Origin: Akkermansia muciniphila
GTDB lineage: Bacteria; Verrucomicrobiota; Verrucomicrobiia; Verrucomicrobiales; Akkermansiaceae
NCBI GenBank assembly: GCA_945874895.1
Contig: CAMCIC010000002.1
Coordinates: 186,001-250,000, forward strand
Direction: 5' to 3'
Length of the DNA: 64,000 nt
Under the pieces are notes generated by a model, which was not told where the DNA came from, searched no databases, and saw only the letters and a list, made by a program, of their open reading frames with translations. Both the position numbers and the translations under genes were made by a program. Shown here piece after piece: positions 17,601-26,430 of the stretch (the stretch's first letter is position 1; each line of letters opens with the position of its first letter).

Positions 17601-18033
17601 GCGGCTGATTGCGAACCCAGTCACGATTCCACAAATCATTGCGCTGGCCTGAAACGAACCACTGAACGAAAGTGGGTGTGGCGGGTCGGTTGACGGAAGC
17701 GGAATCCCACGAACGATAGGCACCTGTGTAGTGCTTTTGCGGCTGATTGGTTGTGACCGGAGTCGTGGTGGTACCCACCAATTGATCCGCCGTAAACGAT
17801 ATCCTCTGATCCGAACCCAGCGATTTCTGCAAATCGCCCAGAGCCAGCAGCATCGCAAGTTTGGCATCAGCACGGGCTTCCTGCATCGCGTTTCCCTGAG
17901 CAGAACCACGGATGGTAACGCTGGACAAGGAGAGCAATCCGATGGCCACAAGAGTCAAAAGCACCAGCAGAGAAATGGTGATGATCAAGGTAAAACCAGC
18001 ACGATTGCGAAGTGGATGATGCGGTTGCTTCAT
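14650..18033 (-). CDS. Verru_Chthon cassette protein A-like giant prepilin
   Basis: A 1127-residue protein with a prepilin-type start: RAGFTLIITISLLVLLTLVAIG at residues 12-33, then SSVTIRGSAQGNAMQEARADAKLAMLLALGDLQ. This head, the very large size and the closing region (LSDFVNRRV near 1000, IIARAYCEAVVQRT near the end) match the Verru_Chthon cassette protein A family known from Verrucomicrobium and Chthoniobacter. In those genomes protein A usually travels with three smaller prepilin-like proteins B, C and D; none is seen here. Two long opposite-strand frames inside it are shadows. Its function is unknown; surface or pilus-associated location is inferred from the prepilin leader. Confidence 0.85.
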   Translation of the reverse strand: MKQPHHPLRNRAGFTLIITISLLVLLTLVAIGLLSLSSVTIRGSAQGNAMQEARADAKLAMLLALGDLQKSLGSDQRISFTADQLVGTTTTPVTTNQPQKHYTGAYRSWDSASVNRPATPTFVQWFVSGQRNDLWNRDWVRNQPPGSLMELVSARSAVAAHDVVRVPMISQIDANGTRHQYAWWVSDLGTKALVAGAKSPAAGQAQLVRESMQALPAYDITTMTRGAERPFQGVNLHDPKLGLVTTTGNTSLLSAQTGNARPLLHDVTAFNRGLLTNVRSGGFRRDLSFYLEKDASAIPQDVLYSAGGSPGINMQELWLHYNMYKNLQRGGRFAYTTGSSIPSNAQYLQVFGTQAEAYGDHAYYYKQPTFIHYQTILSFHARTGTNAQGQSGRFLQLVVDPVVTYWNPLDVPVVLTPAYNSIKFWQLPYDLNLTIGSRNVSVSLQQMLGNSEYHYLTLIAGRTQPIVLKPGEVMVVSEGPNTPIVQTRRGLGNNFVDGVAGWNFGGGRALDVIDKSGATVFSAGNETMRYNIVPNSTVSLGSRHWSVTHHECYYKEDRAQRGESIGIGGIFIDYIYGQPNNEGNPKADNLRIRAQSRPDFFNKIPASSTRALTMDQISGRKEPFMLYAYKAKTERGSERPARFLSRFNPKSMLLDYYDLSSRELDVLPFEVQIKPLNSFKTPLLEVSPNGNGYYGGDMNAQDGVSFITTHSVPREPILSLAALQHSFANGCQSLSPQAGYAVINGRQPLLPQICHPIGNSFAPSVMASSRTEDTLPGGPRPLADHSFLANRALWDDWFFSGIAPQNSFTFANKRTHQRVAQDFLERKQVLPLHRYVPALGRYNATQALALLFSSTRPTASAHTQSASLIEVDGMFNVNSTSVEAWKALLGSLRQRDTVGSDAIGNETITTNSGIPVANLNAPRPLNTRANNTVDIKDSSQWVGYRTLSDDEIKALAEAIVLQVRLRGPFLSLSDFVNRRVSSDVKLAASGAIQSALDSDSVPINRGFRQGGRTVTNTAGFAFPQAEAGIAAQGAPGVVKQADILTPIAPYLSARSDSFLIRAAGQKTDANGVVIARAYCEAVVQRTAEFVDARNIPTTATASLNPLNRAFGRRFQIVSFRWLSQEEI

Positions 18034-18251
18034 GTATCTCAGGCATTCTTAACCTAAAATACCATGTGAATACAAGAAAGAATTTCGTCATCGAAAAATA
18101 AAGTCCGTCGTGGAGGATTCGGATTCTACCGAGCTGAGACTTGCTCATCCGCATGGATGACAGATTTCCACATCTTCATTTCTGACCCTGTTTTCTGGTT
18201 TTTTCTGACTTGCTCGTCTCGTGCAACTATGATTTCCTCTCCCTTTCCCGC

Positions 18252-18749
18252 ATGAGCACATCACCTGTCATTGGAATCATCATGGGCAGCACATCGGACT
18301 GGCCCACCATGGAACATGCCGCACGCACACTCGAGGACTTCGGTGTCGCTTGGGAAGCGCAAGTGGTGAGTGCCCACCGCACTCCGGAAAAACTCTATGA
18401 GTATGCGCGCCATGCCGCATCACGCGGCTTGAAAGCCATCATCGCAGGAGCAGGCGGCGCGGCTCACTTGCCAGGGATGTGCGCAGCCATGACTCCTCTG
18501 CCGGTGCTGGGCGTTCCGGTGGAATCGAAGGCGCTCAAAGGAATGGACTCACTGCTTTCCATCGTGCAGATGCCAGGCGGGATCCCCACGGCCACTTTCG
18601 CCATTGGCAAACCTGGAGCCATCAATGCCGCATTGTTCGCGATTGCGCAATTGGCCACCTCAGATCGGGAGTTGACAGAAAAACTTCTCAACTTCCGCGC
18701 GAACCAAACGCAAGCCGTTCTCGACGCCGAGCTTCCTCCCCTTTCCTGA
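18252..18749 (+). CDS. purE: 5-(carboxyamino)imidazole ribonucleotide mutase PurE
   Basis: A 165-residue class I PurE that converts N5-CAIR to CAIR in purine synthesis. Key motifs are [10 protein letters not shown] near residue 10, [13 protein letters not shown] near 40 and [12 protein letters not shown] near 70, all lining the active site of the octamer. ATG 18252 was chosen over an ORF start 42 bases upstream because family members begin just before the VGIIMGS strand. The leader is pyrimidine-rich with no Shine-Dalgarno. purK follows after one base, the usual pair using the N5-CAIR route. Confidence 0.96.
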   Translation: MSTSPVIGIIMGSTSDWPTMEHAARTLEDFGVAWEAQVVSAHRTPEKLYEYARHAASRGLKAIIAGAGGAAHLPGMCAAMTPLPVLGVPVESKALKGMDSLLSIVQMPGGIPTATFAIGKPGAINAALFAIAQLATSDRELTEKLLNFRANQTQAVLDAELPPLS

Positions 18750-18750
18750 A

Positions 18751-19911
18751 ATGACGCAGCACTCCTTTCCACCCGGATCGACGATTGGCATTCTCGGCGG
18801 TGGCCAACTGGCCCGTATGCTGTGCATGGAGGCGAAACGCATGGGCTATCGCACGGTTGTCTGGACCGGTGGACTCGAAGCACCCGCCATGGCTCTCTGC
18901 GACGAAGTGATCGAACACCCCTTCGATCATGCCGAGGGCATCGCACGATTTGCGGAAATGGCGGATGTAGCAACAGTAGAATTCGAAAACATCCCACGCA
19001 CGACGCTCGAAGCCGTGGCGGCCCGTGTGACCTTACGTCCCGGAGCACACGCCATCGCCACCTGTGCCAACCGCGAACAGGAAAAAACCTTTTTGCGCCA
19101 GCAGAGCATCCCCTGCGCTCCGTTCTGGATCGTAAGCAGCAACGAAGAACTCGCCATCGCCATGGCAGAACTCGCAGGCCCGGGAGTGTTGAAAACGTCC
19201 GCGTTCGGCTATGATGGCAAAGGACAAAAAAAACTCACGGGAGGCGAGGATCCCCAACAAGTTTGGCAGGAATTTTCCTCACCGCGTGCCATCCTCGAGG
19301 GATTCATCGAATTCCAAGCCGAGTTGTCCGTGATGATCGCGCGCAATCCCGCAGGCCAAATCCGATGCCACGATCCTGTGGAAAACCATCATCGCCATCA
19401 CATCCTCGATCTCACCATCGCACCCGCACAGGTTGCTCCCGAGATCCGCCAACAAGCCATCGAGATCGCCACCCGAATTGTCGAGGCCTTCGATTACGTG
19501 GGCATCATGGGCGTGGAATTTTTCCTCACCACCGAAGGCACACTGTTGGTCAATGAAATGGCACCGCGCCCCCACAATTCTGGACACCACACGATGGATG
19601 CCTGTGTCACCTCACAATTTGAACAGCAACTCCGTGCCGTTTGTGGGCAACCCTTAGGCTCGACCCAGTTGATGACAACGGCCGTCATGCTAAACTTGTT
19701 AGGCGATATGTGGCCGGGCGTGGAACAGTCACCAGACTGGTCCGTGATTTTCGAAGATGCTTCCTCAGCTCTCCACCTCTACGGCAAAAAACGAGCCATC
19801 GAACGACGCAAGATGGGTCACGCCACTTTTCTAGGCGACGACGCAAAAGCGCGCGCGGAGTCGGCAAAAGCTTCTCTGCTGGCCAAGGGCAGAGACTTCT
19901 CCGCACTCTAA
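18751..19911 (+). CDS. purK: 5-(carboxyamino)imidazole ribonucleotide synthase PurK
   Basis: A 386-residue ATP-grasp enzyme that carboxylates AIR with bicarbonate and ATP to N5-CAIR, the substrate of PurE encoded just upstream. It begins with the biotin-carboxylase-like N-domain (GILGGGQLARMLCMEA), has ATP-grasp features GPGVLKTSAFGYDGKG near residue 147 and the metal-binding pair in GVEFFLTTEGTLLVNEMAPRPHNSGH near 255. All family landmarks are present, and length is typical. The end is followed by a 20-base perfect palindrome that may terminate the purEK transcript. Confidence 0.96.
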   Translation: MTQHSFPPGSTIGILGGGQLARMLCMEAKRMGYRTVVWTGGLEAPAMALCDEVIEHPFDHAEGIARFAEMADVATVEFENIPRTTLEAVAARVTLRPGAHAIATCANREQEKTFLRQQSIPCAPFWIVSSNEELAIAMAELAGPGVLKTSAFGYDGKGQKKLTGGEDPQQVWQEFSSPRAILEGFIEFQAELSVMIARNPAGQIRCHDPVENHHRHHILDLTIAPAQVAPEIRQQAIEIATRIVEAFDYVGIMGVEFFLTTEGTLLVNEMAPRPHNSGHHTMDACVTSQFEQQLRAVCGQPLGSTQLMTTAVMLNLLGDMWPGVEQSPDWSVIFEDASSALHLYGKKRAIERRKMGHATFLGDDAKARAESAKASLLAKGRDFSAL

Positions 19912-19930
19912 CAATTCTCGGGCATGCCGA

Positions 19931-19950
19931 CAAAAATCGATCGATTTTTG
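19931..19950. terminator. Perfect 20-base palindrome after purK
   Basis: CAAAAATCGATCGATTTTTG reads the same on both strands. It lies 19 bases after the purK stop. Folded, it gives an 8-pair AT-rich stem with a 4-base loop ending in a T run, so a weak bidirectional terminator is possible. An operator for the RelE-like gene that starts 45 bases further on is the main alternative. Confidence 0.4.
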
Positions 19951-19994
19951 AACCCATGCTTGCCAATGATCGGATTTTTTTTCACTCTACGCAC

Positions 19995-20357
19995 GTGCTG
20001 GAAATTGTATTCAACGAACTCAGTGCTGCGGAAATGTCCCAGATGGGCACGATGGAGCAACTCGAATTGCTCGACCAGTTCCACGTTCGGGAAAACGACT
20101 TGGAGCAACTGGATGGAGACAAGTATGGCTTGATCGAGAGAGATCAAAAAAAGCTCTATCGCTTTCGCACTCGCGACTGGCGCATTTACTTCGAAATCAA
20201 GGATAAGACCGTCGTCGTTCACCGCGTCTTGCACAAAGGGACCTTATCGGACTTCCTTTTCCGCTCGAAAATGCCCGTCGCGGAGGATGAGGCCCTCGCA
20301 CAGTCCAAGCACTTCTGGAAACTCATCGACGAAGGCCGCAACGCGAAACGCGTCTGA
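19995..20357 (+). CDS. RelE/ParE-like toxin-fold protein, no antitoxin seen
   Basis: About 120 residues from GTG 19995; ATG 19956 would add 13 less typical residues, and the longer open frame reaching back into purK is a shadow. The centre shows the RelE/ParE beta-strand pattern: KKLYRFRTRDWRIYFEI followed by KTVVVHRVLHKGTLSDFLF. An N-terminal helical part with MEQLELLDQFHV precedes it, longer than in a minimal toxin. RelE-fold toxins cut mRNA on the ribosome or poison gyrase. Here no antitoxin gene is next to it, so a domesticated housekeeping role is equally possible. Start and function are uncertain. Confidence 0.6.
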   Translation: MLEIVFNELSAAEMSQMGTMEQLELLDQFHVRENDLEQLDGDKYGLIERDQKKLYRFRTRDWRIYFEIKDKTVVVHRVLHKGTLSDFLFRSKMPVAEDEALAQSKHFWKLIDEGRNAKRV

Positions 20358-20404
20358 TTTTTTCCTTCTGATTTTACTACTCCTTTGATTTTTACGACTC
20401 ATTT

Positions 20405-21190
20405 ATGAAAATTGTTCTTCACTTGATAGCCATTGCCGGTCTGGGCTGGGGATGGATGAGCCACCTCGAACACAAACAAACCGTTGCCGACACCAAGGCG
20501 CTGGGTCGATCCATCAGTGAAAAGTATCTTCGCAGCGATCAGTTGCCGGAATTCATGGAAAAGACCACAAGTTCTGCAGAGAAAGACGCTCTGAAGAAAC
20601 TCATGGCATCTCTGAAAGGCCGGGAAACCGATGTCGATGGAACCATTGCCGCCGCCGAGCAGATGGCTGAGGACTTGGACAACTCGTCCACCTTTTCTGG
20701 CATCCTGCTGACCTTCCTCACCGCTGGCTACACAGGGATCCTTTTTGTCGCTTACATTCTGCCCCGTCTGGCTCATCGTGCCACCCATACCATTTACGAC
20801 AGCGGAGAACTGGTGGAAAAAGACAGCATGTCCGAGGCCCGCTCGAAACTGGCGCAGGGTGATTACGAAGCAGCCATCTCGGCCTTCCGCGACGCTGCTG
20901 CCAAGGATCCGGGCAACCGATTGCCCTGGGTCGAGGTTGTCAAAATTCAGCGCGAGGTTCTGCATGATCCTGCGAGCGCCATCGAAACCCTGCGTGAAGT
21001 TTTGGAAAACCATGCTTGGCAGGAAAATGATGCCGCCTATTTCCTTTTCCGTCTCGCCGAACTCTATGACGGTGACACGGGCGATCGGGATTCCGCCGTA
21101 GCGATCATGCAACAGGTGATGGCGCAGTTCCCCGAAACACGTCACTCTGCCAATGCGCGACACAAGCTCCACGAGTGGGGCGTGGTCTAA
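20405..21190 (+). CDS. Membrane-anchored TPR protein
   Basis: A 261-residue protein with an N-terminal hydrophobic segment (MKIVLHLIAIAGLGWGW) and a second membrane helix near 98-120 (FSGILLTFLTAGYTGILFVAYIL). The C-terminal 120 residues carry TPR-type helix pairs (ARSKLAQGDYEAAISAFRDAAAKDPGN, AIETLREVLENHAW, AVAIMQQVMAQFPET). The TPR part probably faces the cytoplasm or periplasm as a docking module; no partner is evident. Its 3' end overlaps the comEC start by 38 bases, implying coupled expression. The leader is pyrimidine-rich and lacks a Shine-Dalgarno sequence. Confidence 0.75.
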   Translation: MKIVLHLIAIAGLGWGWMSHLEHKQTVADTKALGRSISEKYLRSDQLPEFMEKTTSSAEKDALKKLMASLKGRETDVDGTIAAAEQMAEDLDNSSTFSGILLTFLTAGYTGILFVAYILPRLAHRATHTIYDSGELVEKDSMSEARSKLAQGDYEAAISAFRDAAAKDPGNRLPWVEVVKIQREVLHDPASAIETLREVLENHAWQENDAAYFLFRLAELYDGDTGDRDSAVAIMQQVMAQFPETRHSANARHKLHEWGVV

Positions 21191-23450
21191 GTCATTTGCC
21201 ACGCATCTCCGCTGGATCCGGCGCCACCGTCTCGCATGGCTCGCGCTTGCCGGAGGCATCTCCGTCTTCGCCACAGACCAGCGCTCTATCGTCGCGGGAC
21301 TGATCGCATGGGTGATGATCGCCCTCATGTTCGGAGCATCGCGAGGACTCGCCCTCGTCGGCTGTGGCATCACTCTCACATGCTCTTGGCTGCATCATGA
21401 GAGAATGGAAAAACTCGCTGAGGATCGACGCCGCGTCGAGGGCGGCGTGTGGATGGATTTCCGAGCACAAGTGATCGAGTCACCCCGCCTGGATCAAGAT
21501 GCATGGCGTTGTCTCGCCAAGGTCACCCAAAACTCCCGATGGTCTGGTCGATCGGAGCGCTTGTTTCTTTACGGTCGGGGCTCGGCGCCGCAATGGGGGC
21601 AGATCATCGAGGCCCATGGCCGCTGGGAACCCATAGCGCCGCCTCGCAACGAAGGGGAGTTCGATCGCGCCGCCCACATGCGACGACTAGGCGTGATGGC
21701 AGAGTGCTCGATCGCGCAATGGCAACCACTGGCTCAGCCCCATGCCTTCTGGCGTTGGACGGCCGCGACTCAGCATTCCTTTGAGCGAGCGATCACCCGA
21801 GGACTGGAAACCGGTAGTGACGAAGCCAAGGTCATTCTCGCCATGGTCATGGGCAAACAACCTGCTTACGACGATGACGTAGTGGAGCCTTTCCGCCAAA
21901 CGGGGACACTGCACTTGTTTTCGGTGAGCGGTCAGCATGTGAATCTCGTAGCACTGATTCTTTGGGGCGTTCTTCGAATCTGTCGCATCCCGCGCCGGAC
22001 TGCCATCTTTCTCCTCATCCCGGCCATCTTTTGCTATGCATGGGTGACGGGAGCCTCCCCTCCCGCCGTGCGTGCAGCTTGGATGGCTGCGCTATTTTTG
22101 GCAGCATTCCTCGCGCAACGAAAAGCCGATCTTACGGCTTCCCTTGCCGTGGTCTTCCTCACGGCTCTGTTCATCGACAGCAACCTGCTTTTCCTACCCG
22201 GGGTGCAATTGTCCTATGGCATTGTGGCCATCATCTCGATCGGGCTCTCCCTGAGCCACGACTTGCTCGAGCGTATGTCATGGAACGATGATTACTTGCC
22301 ACGTGAACTGCAAACTTCATGGCAAACCCGCTGTGGCGAAATCTGGCAGCGTTTTCTCCAATCTCTGGTGATTTCGACATCGGCTTTCATCGGCTCGACA
22401 CCACTTACGATCAGCTATTTCAGCTTGATCACGCCCGTCTCAATCTTGACCAATCTGGCACTGACCCCGCTGGTGGCGGGATTGCTAGGTGTGTCTTTAT
22501 TCGCTGCGGTCATTGCGCCCTTTTCGCAGGAAGCTGCAGAAAAAAGCAATCAACTGAACGCGAGAGTCGCGCGTGCCTGCATGCGTTGTTCCCGCTTTTT
22601 CTCCGATCTTCCCGGAGCACATGCGACGATCACCACTCACAAGCCCACACGAGATACCATCCGCATCTATGACCTGCCTCGCGGCGGTGGCGCGGCACTC
22701 ATCCAAGCGGATGGCTCTGACGCCTTGCTTGATACGGGCAACGCTCAGGCATTTCGCCGCATTGTTCTGCCGTCATTGCGGTATTTTGGCAGTCAGCCCT
22801 ACACCCTGTTCCTCAGCCATCCGGAAGCCGCTCACATGGGTGGCGCGACTCTCGCATTGAAGCAATTGCCCCTCCGACAAATCATCTCACCCGTAGCCCT
22901 TGCGAAGACGCCTTCGTTTCGCTCATTGACTCAAGAGGCCGACTTCGATTCCGTGCCCATCTATCATGGTCAAGCCGATGTCCGGATCACCCAAAACAAA
23001 AATGTTTTTTGGGAAAATGTGCTTAGCACGGACCCTTGGGACATTCATCGGATCGCCGACGATCGCCATGCCATCCATCTGCTGCATTTTCATGGATTTC
23101 GCCTGTTATTTCTTCACGATGCCGGTGCCATGGATCTGGCAGCCTTATCCCGCCGCCTGCCTGACTTGCGCTGTGATGTGATGATCATGGGCCGCCACAG
23201 CCTACACCCCGTCGTTCTGGGTGACGCCATAAAAATGTTCACGCCCGCAGCCATCATCGCCACCCATGCCGACTTCCCCGAATCGGAAAGAATTCCCGAT
23301 GCATGGTTGCGCCGTGTCGAAAAGACAGGAATATCCATCTTTCACCAAGGACATACCGGCATGGTCACATTGGAAATCACGCCCGATGGCTCCCTCAGCA
23401 TCGAAGGTTTCCTCAATCATGCACGCTGCCTCCTTCCGTCGCAACGATGA
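21153..23450 (+). CDS. comEC: ComEC/Rec2-family DNA uptake channel protein
   Basis: A 765-residue polytopic protein. The ComEC competence domain lies at about residues 225-480: VMGKQPAYDDDVVEPFRQTGTLHLFSVSGQHV, then GASPPAVRAAWMAALF and FLPGVQLSYGIVAI. An N-terminal soluble OB-like region (DUF4131) precedes it. The C-terminal ~270 residues resemble the metallo-beta-lactamase part, but the expected THPHxDHxGG is LSHPEAAHMGGA, lacking the second His and the Asp, so nuclease activity is doubtful. In transformable bacteria ComEC carries single-stranded DNA across the inner membrane. ATG 21153 overlaps the upstream TPR gene by 38 bases. Confidence 0.88.
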   Translation: MRDTSSTSGAWSKSFATHLRWIRRHRLAWLALAGGISVFATDQRSIVAGLIAWVMIALMFGASRGLALVGCGITLTCSWLHHERMEKLAEDRRRVEGGVWMDFRAQVIESPRLDQDAWRCLAKVTQNSRWSGRSERLFLYGRGSAPQWGQIIEAHGRWEPIAPPRNEGEFDRAAHMRRLGVMAECSIAQWQPLAQPHAFWRWTAATQHSFERAITRGLETGSDEAKVILAMVMGKQPAYDDDVVEPFRQTGTLHLFSVSGQHVNLVALILWGVLRICRIPRRTAIFLLIPAIFCYAWVTGASPPAVRAAWMAALFLAAFLAQRKADLTASLAVVFLTALFIDSNLLFLPGVQLSYGIVAIISIGLSLSHDLLERMSWNDDYLPRELQTSWQTRCGEIWQRFLQSLVISTSAFIGSTPLTISYFSLITPVSILTNLALTPLVAGLLGVSLFAAVIAPFSQEAAEKSNQLNARVARACMRCSRFFSDLPGAHATITTHKPTRDTIRIYDLPRGGGAALIQADGSDALLDTGNAQAFRRIVLPSLRYFGSQPYTLFLSHPEAAHMGGATLALKQLPLRQIISPVALAKTPSFRSLTQEADFDSVPIYHGQADVRITQNKNVFWENVLSTDPWDIHRIADDRHAIHLLHFHGFRLLFLHDAGAMDLAALSRRLPDLRCDVMIMGRHSLHPVVLGDAIKMFTPAAIIATHADFPESERIPDAWLRRVEKTGISIFHQGHTGMVTLEITPDGSLSIEGFLNHARCLLPSQR

Positions 23451-23518
23451 AACCCAAGACAGGCTTGCAAATGGCGCGGCAGGTTTTACAATCAGAATTT
23501 TACAACCCTTACCCCAGC

Positions 23519-23809
23519 ATGCCGACATACGACTACGAATGCGAAACTTGTGGAAAGCGTTTTGAAGTGTTCCAAAGCATGAAAGACGCGAAACTGGAAA
23601 CCTGTCCTGCTCACCTTTGCCAAGACAAAGGTAAAGTTCGCCGTCTTCTGGGAACCGGCGGAGGTATCATTTTCAAAGGGGGTGGCTTTTATCAGACCGA
23701 CTACCGATCGGCCTCCTACGAGAGTGGCGCCAAAAAAGATTCCGAAAGCAAATCCCCCCCATCGGCCGGAGACTCTAAGCCCAGCAACTCGCCCACCACA
23801 CCCTCCTGA
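23519..23809 (+). CDS. FmdB-type zinc ribbon protein
   Basis: A 96-residue protein beginning MPTYDYECETCGKRFEVFQS, the canonical FmdB-family start, with a CxxC pair at residues 8-11 and a second pair in TCPAHLC, together a four-Cys zinc ribbon. A Gly-rich hinge and a Phe/Tyr segment (IIFKGGGFYQTDYRS) follow, then a disordered Lys/Ser/Pro tail, all usual for the family. ATG 23519 is set by this conserved start; the longer frame reaching back into comEC is not real. Its role is not known; it was linked to regulation in methylotrophs. Confidence 0.88.
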   Translation: MPTYDYECETCGKRFEVFQSMKDAKLETCPAHLCQDKGKVRRLLGTGGGIIFKGGGFYQTDYRSASYESGAKKDSESKSPPSAGDSKPSNSPTTPS

Positions 23810-23907
23810 AAAGATCGGAACTGCACATGCCCTGCATGTTCAATTCAGATCATCTACTTCTTGCAAAATCCCCCAAACCACCTAAAAAAAGTCCTCACAC
23901 CTACGAT

Positions 23908-25593
23908 ATGAAACGCAAAACTCTCTTCCACATCGCATTTCTCGCATTGTTCGGCACCTCGCAGGCAGCGATCAGTCTTGAAACGAAAGAGCAAACGCCA
24001 GCTGTGCCCGCCCAGGCCGATGGTCCGATGAAAGAGGCGCTCGATGCATTTAACGAAGGACGCGATATCAAAGCCATCGATCTGGCTCGTCCTCTTGCCG
24101 AAAAGGGCAACGCTGATGCCTTGTTTCTGCTGGGCTTCGCTCATGAGAGTGGGCGCGGTGTCGAAGCCTCACGGGAAAAAGCCATCGAATTTTATCAAAA
24201 AGCAAGCACTGCTGGTCAAAAAGATGCCACCTACCGCCTCGCGCTGATTCTGATCAGTTCCAAAGAAAAGACTGAACGCGAGCAGGGCAAAAAGAACCTT
24301 GAGGAAGCTGCCAAAAAAGATCCAGCGAACGCAGGACGCATCCTAGGTGAGGCCTACATCAAAGGAATGATCGATGAAAAACCCAATTTTACCGAGGCTG
24401 TCAACTGGTGGACTATGGCCAGTGAAGCAGGAGACATTCCCTCGATTTTGGGTCTCGCTCGACTCTATGAGGCAAAAAATGAATTCCCTGACAAAGTGGA
24501 TGCCAAAAAAGCACTCGCTCTTTATCAAAAGGCCATCACTCTCGGCGACAAGTCCGCAATGGTGGCAGCAGGTTCCCGTCTGCTGAATGGCGATGAGTCC
24601 ATCCGCAACGAGACGGAAGGTCGTGAACTGCTGGCCAAGGCGATTGAGGGAAAACAATATGAAGCGTATCTCGCGCTCGGTGACTTTGAGGAAAGCATCA
24701 AGAAGAACTTCAAGGCCGCACTGAGCCAGTATGAATTGGGAGGAGCCAACAAGCAGGTCGATTGCGCACTGAGAGCCGCCGATTTCTATTTCGAAGGCAA
24801 AGGCAAAACGGAGAAAAACGCCATCAAAGGTACGGATTGGCTGCGCAAGGCGGCAGAAACCAAAAATCCCGTCGCCGGCTACCGTTATGCCGCAAAACTC
24901 ATGGAAGCTCCCGAGCCCGATGATCGCAAACCCGAGGAAAAGATTGATGCCGCACGCCGCGCCTATGATCATCTGCTGAATGCCGCGATTGGTGGCATCC
25001 CACAGGCACAAAACGAAATGGCTCTCTTTTACCTCTCTGGAGCTATGGGAATCGCGGATCCTTCCGCCGCCGCTGGTTGGTTCCAGCGCTCCGCTCAAGC
25101 AGGCAATGCCATTGCCATGAACAACCTCGCCACACTCTACGAAAAAGGCTATGGAGTTGCTCAAAATTTCTCGCAAGCAGGACAGATCTATGAGGCATCC
25201 GCACGTCGCGGCAACGCCCAAGGCGCCCTGGGAGTCGCCCGACTGATGGCTTCCGGCGCGGGAACGAAAAAAAATATCCCTCAAGCATGGGCCTGGGCGA
25301 ATATCGCCATTCAAAATGGTGACAAGGATGCCAAATCGGTATTGGGCGAAATTTCCACCATCGCATCCACCAAGGACATCGAAGAAGGCAAAAAAGCTCT
25401 CGAAACCTTGAAGAGTGAGCTCGCGAAATCCGCGGAGGACGCCTCGAAAGAGAATCCCGCAGCACCGGCGGAGCAAAAGGACCCGACCACTGGCTCTACG
25501 ACTGCAACAACTCCGCCCGTTTCAGCCACAACAGCCCCTGTCGAGGTTGTGACTCCACCTGCCCAACCGCAGGCTCCAGACAAAAAACAGTAA
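23908..25593 (+). CDS. Secreted Sel1-repeat protein
   Basis: A 561-residue protein with signal peptide [21 protein letters not shown]; the start at ATG 23908 is chosen for it. The body holds about eight or nine Sel1-like repeats of 36 residues, e.g. [18 protein letters not shown] and [21 protein letters not shown], forming an alpha solenoid. The last 50 residues are Thr/Pro/Ala-rich and probably disordered. Sel1 solenoids bind partner proteins, often in envelope or signalling contexts; no partner is implied by neighbours. A long opposite-strand frame across it is a shadow of the repeats. Confidence 0.85.
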   Translation: MKRKTLFHIAFLALFGTSQAAISLETKEQTPAVPAQADGPMKEALDAFNEGRDIKAIDLARPLAEKGNADALFLLGFAHESGRGVEASREKAIEFYQKASTAGQKDATYRLALILISSKEKTEREQGKKNLEEAAKKDPANAGRILGEAYIKGMIDEKPNFTEAVNWWTMASEAGDIPSILGLARLYEAKNEFPDKVDAKKALALYQKAITLGDKSAMVAAGSRLLNGDESIRNETEGRELLAKAIEGKQYEAYLALGDFEESIKKNFKAALSQYELGGANKQVDCALRAADFYFEGKGKTEKNAIKGTDWLRKAAETKNPVAGYRYAAKLMEAPEPDDRKPEEKIDAARRAYDHLLNAAIGGIPQAQNEMALFYLSGAMGIADPSAAAGWFQRSAQAGNAIAMNNLATLYEKGYGVAQNFSQAGQIYEASARRGNAQGALGVARLMASGAGTKKNIPQAWAWANIAIQNGDKDAKSVLGEISTIASTKDIEEGKKALETLKSELAKSAEDASKENPAAPAEQKDPTTGSTTATTPPVSATTAPVEVVTPPAQPQAPDKKQ

Positions 25594-25649
25594 CGCTGAT
25601 ACCTCCAGTTGAGCCGCCTCCGCCAGCCGAATGGCAGCCATTCCTCGGT

Positions 25650-26303
25650 GTGAAAATCCTGATTACAGCGGGTCCCACGCGTGAACCCATCGATCCCGTG
25701 CGATTCATCAGCAATCGCTCATCGGGCAAAATGGGCTATGCTTTGGCAAGGGCATTCCGCAGGCTCAATCACGAGGTGTTGCTCATTTCAGGTCCCACCC
25801 ACATCGACGTGCCTGACCTAGTGGATTTCATTCCAGTTGAGACGGCAGAGGAGATGTATCATGCCGTGTCGCAGATGATTTCCCGTGCCGATGTGGCGAT
25901 TTTTTGCGCAGCCGTGGCGGATTACACAATGAAAGAAATCGCGCCTCAAAAAATCAAAAAGACTGGGGATTCATTGACCCTCGTTATGCAAAAGACCAAA
26001 GACATTTTGGGCTCCGCCAGATCGGTTCATGGATTTGCCGGTTACTTGGTCGGTTTTGCAGCGGAAACTGAGAACCTGGAACAACAGGCCCGAGATAAGC
26101 TCCAGCGAAAGGACTGCGATATGATCATCGCCAATGACGTCTCGCAGCAAGGCATCGGATTTGATGCATCGGACAACGAAGTGATGATCATAGAAGCTCA
26201 CGAAAACACCATTCTACCGCGCGATAGCAAAGAGCACATCGCCCATCACCTCGCGGCCATGATCACAGAAAAGGCCATTCGTAAAAACATCGCGAGCGCT
26301 TAA
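25650..26303 (+). CDS. coaB: Stand-alone phosphopantothenoylcysteine synthetase CoaB
   Basis: A 217-residue enzyme that joins cysteine to phosphopantothenate in CoA synthesis. The start is GTG 25650 ([19 protein letters not shown], read as Met), giving the family's first strand; motifs [13 protein letters not shown] near residue 22, FCAAVADY near 88 and KDILG near 121 mark the nucleotide and phosphopantothenate sites. Most bacteria fuse CoaB to the decarboxylase CoaC; here only the synthetase half is present, so CoaC is expected elsewhere. It follows the Sel1 gene by 56 bases. Confidence 0.9.
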   Translation: MKILITAGPTREPIDPVRFISNRSSGKMGYALARAFRRLNHEVLLISGPTHIDVPDLVDFIPVETAEEMYHAVSQMISRADVAIFCAAVADYTMKEIAPQKIKKTGDSLTLVMQKTKDILGSARSVHGFAGYLVGFAAETENLEQQARDKLQRKDCDMIIANDVSQQGIGFDASDNEVMIIEAHENTILPRDSKEHIAHHLAAMITEKAIRKNIASA

Positions 26304-26430
26304 GATTCAGGATCGCCCCCTGCTCGGAGAATCCATGAATTTCCGGATCCTCTCACCCGCAAGGCGCATGACATTTTCCTGTTCTTCGCTTGCCACTCGT
26401 CTTTCTTGCCTTTATGTTGAGCACGTCCGT

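Noticed and set aside
24343-25476. 377-codon minus-strand frame opposite the Sel1 gene
   Set aside because: Antisense to regular Sel1 repeats, Cys/Phe-rich with no family resemblance.
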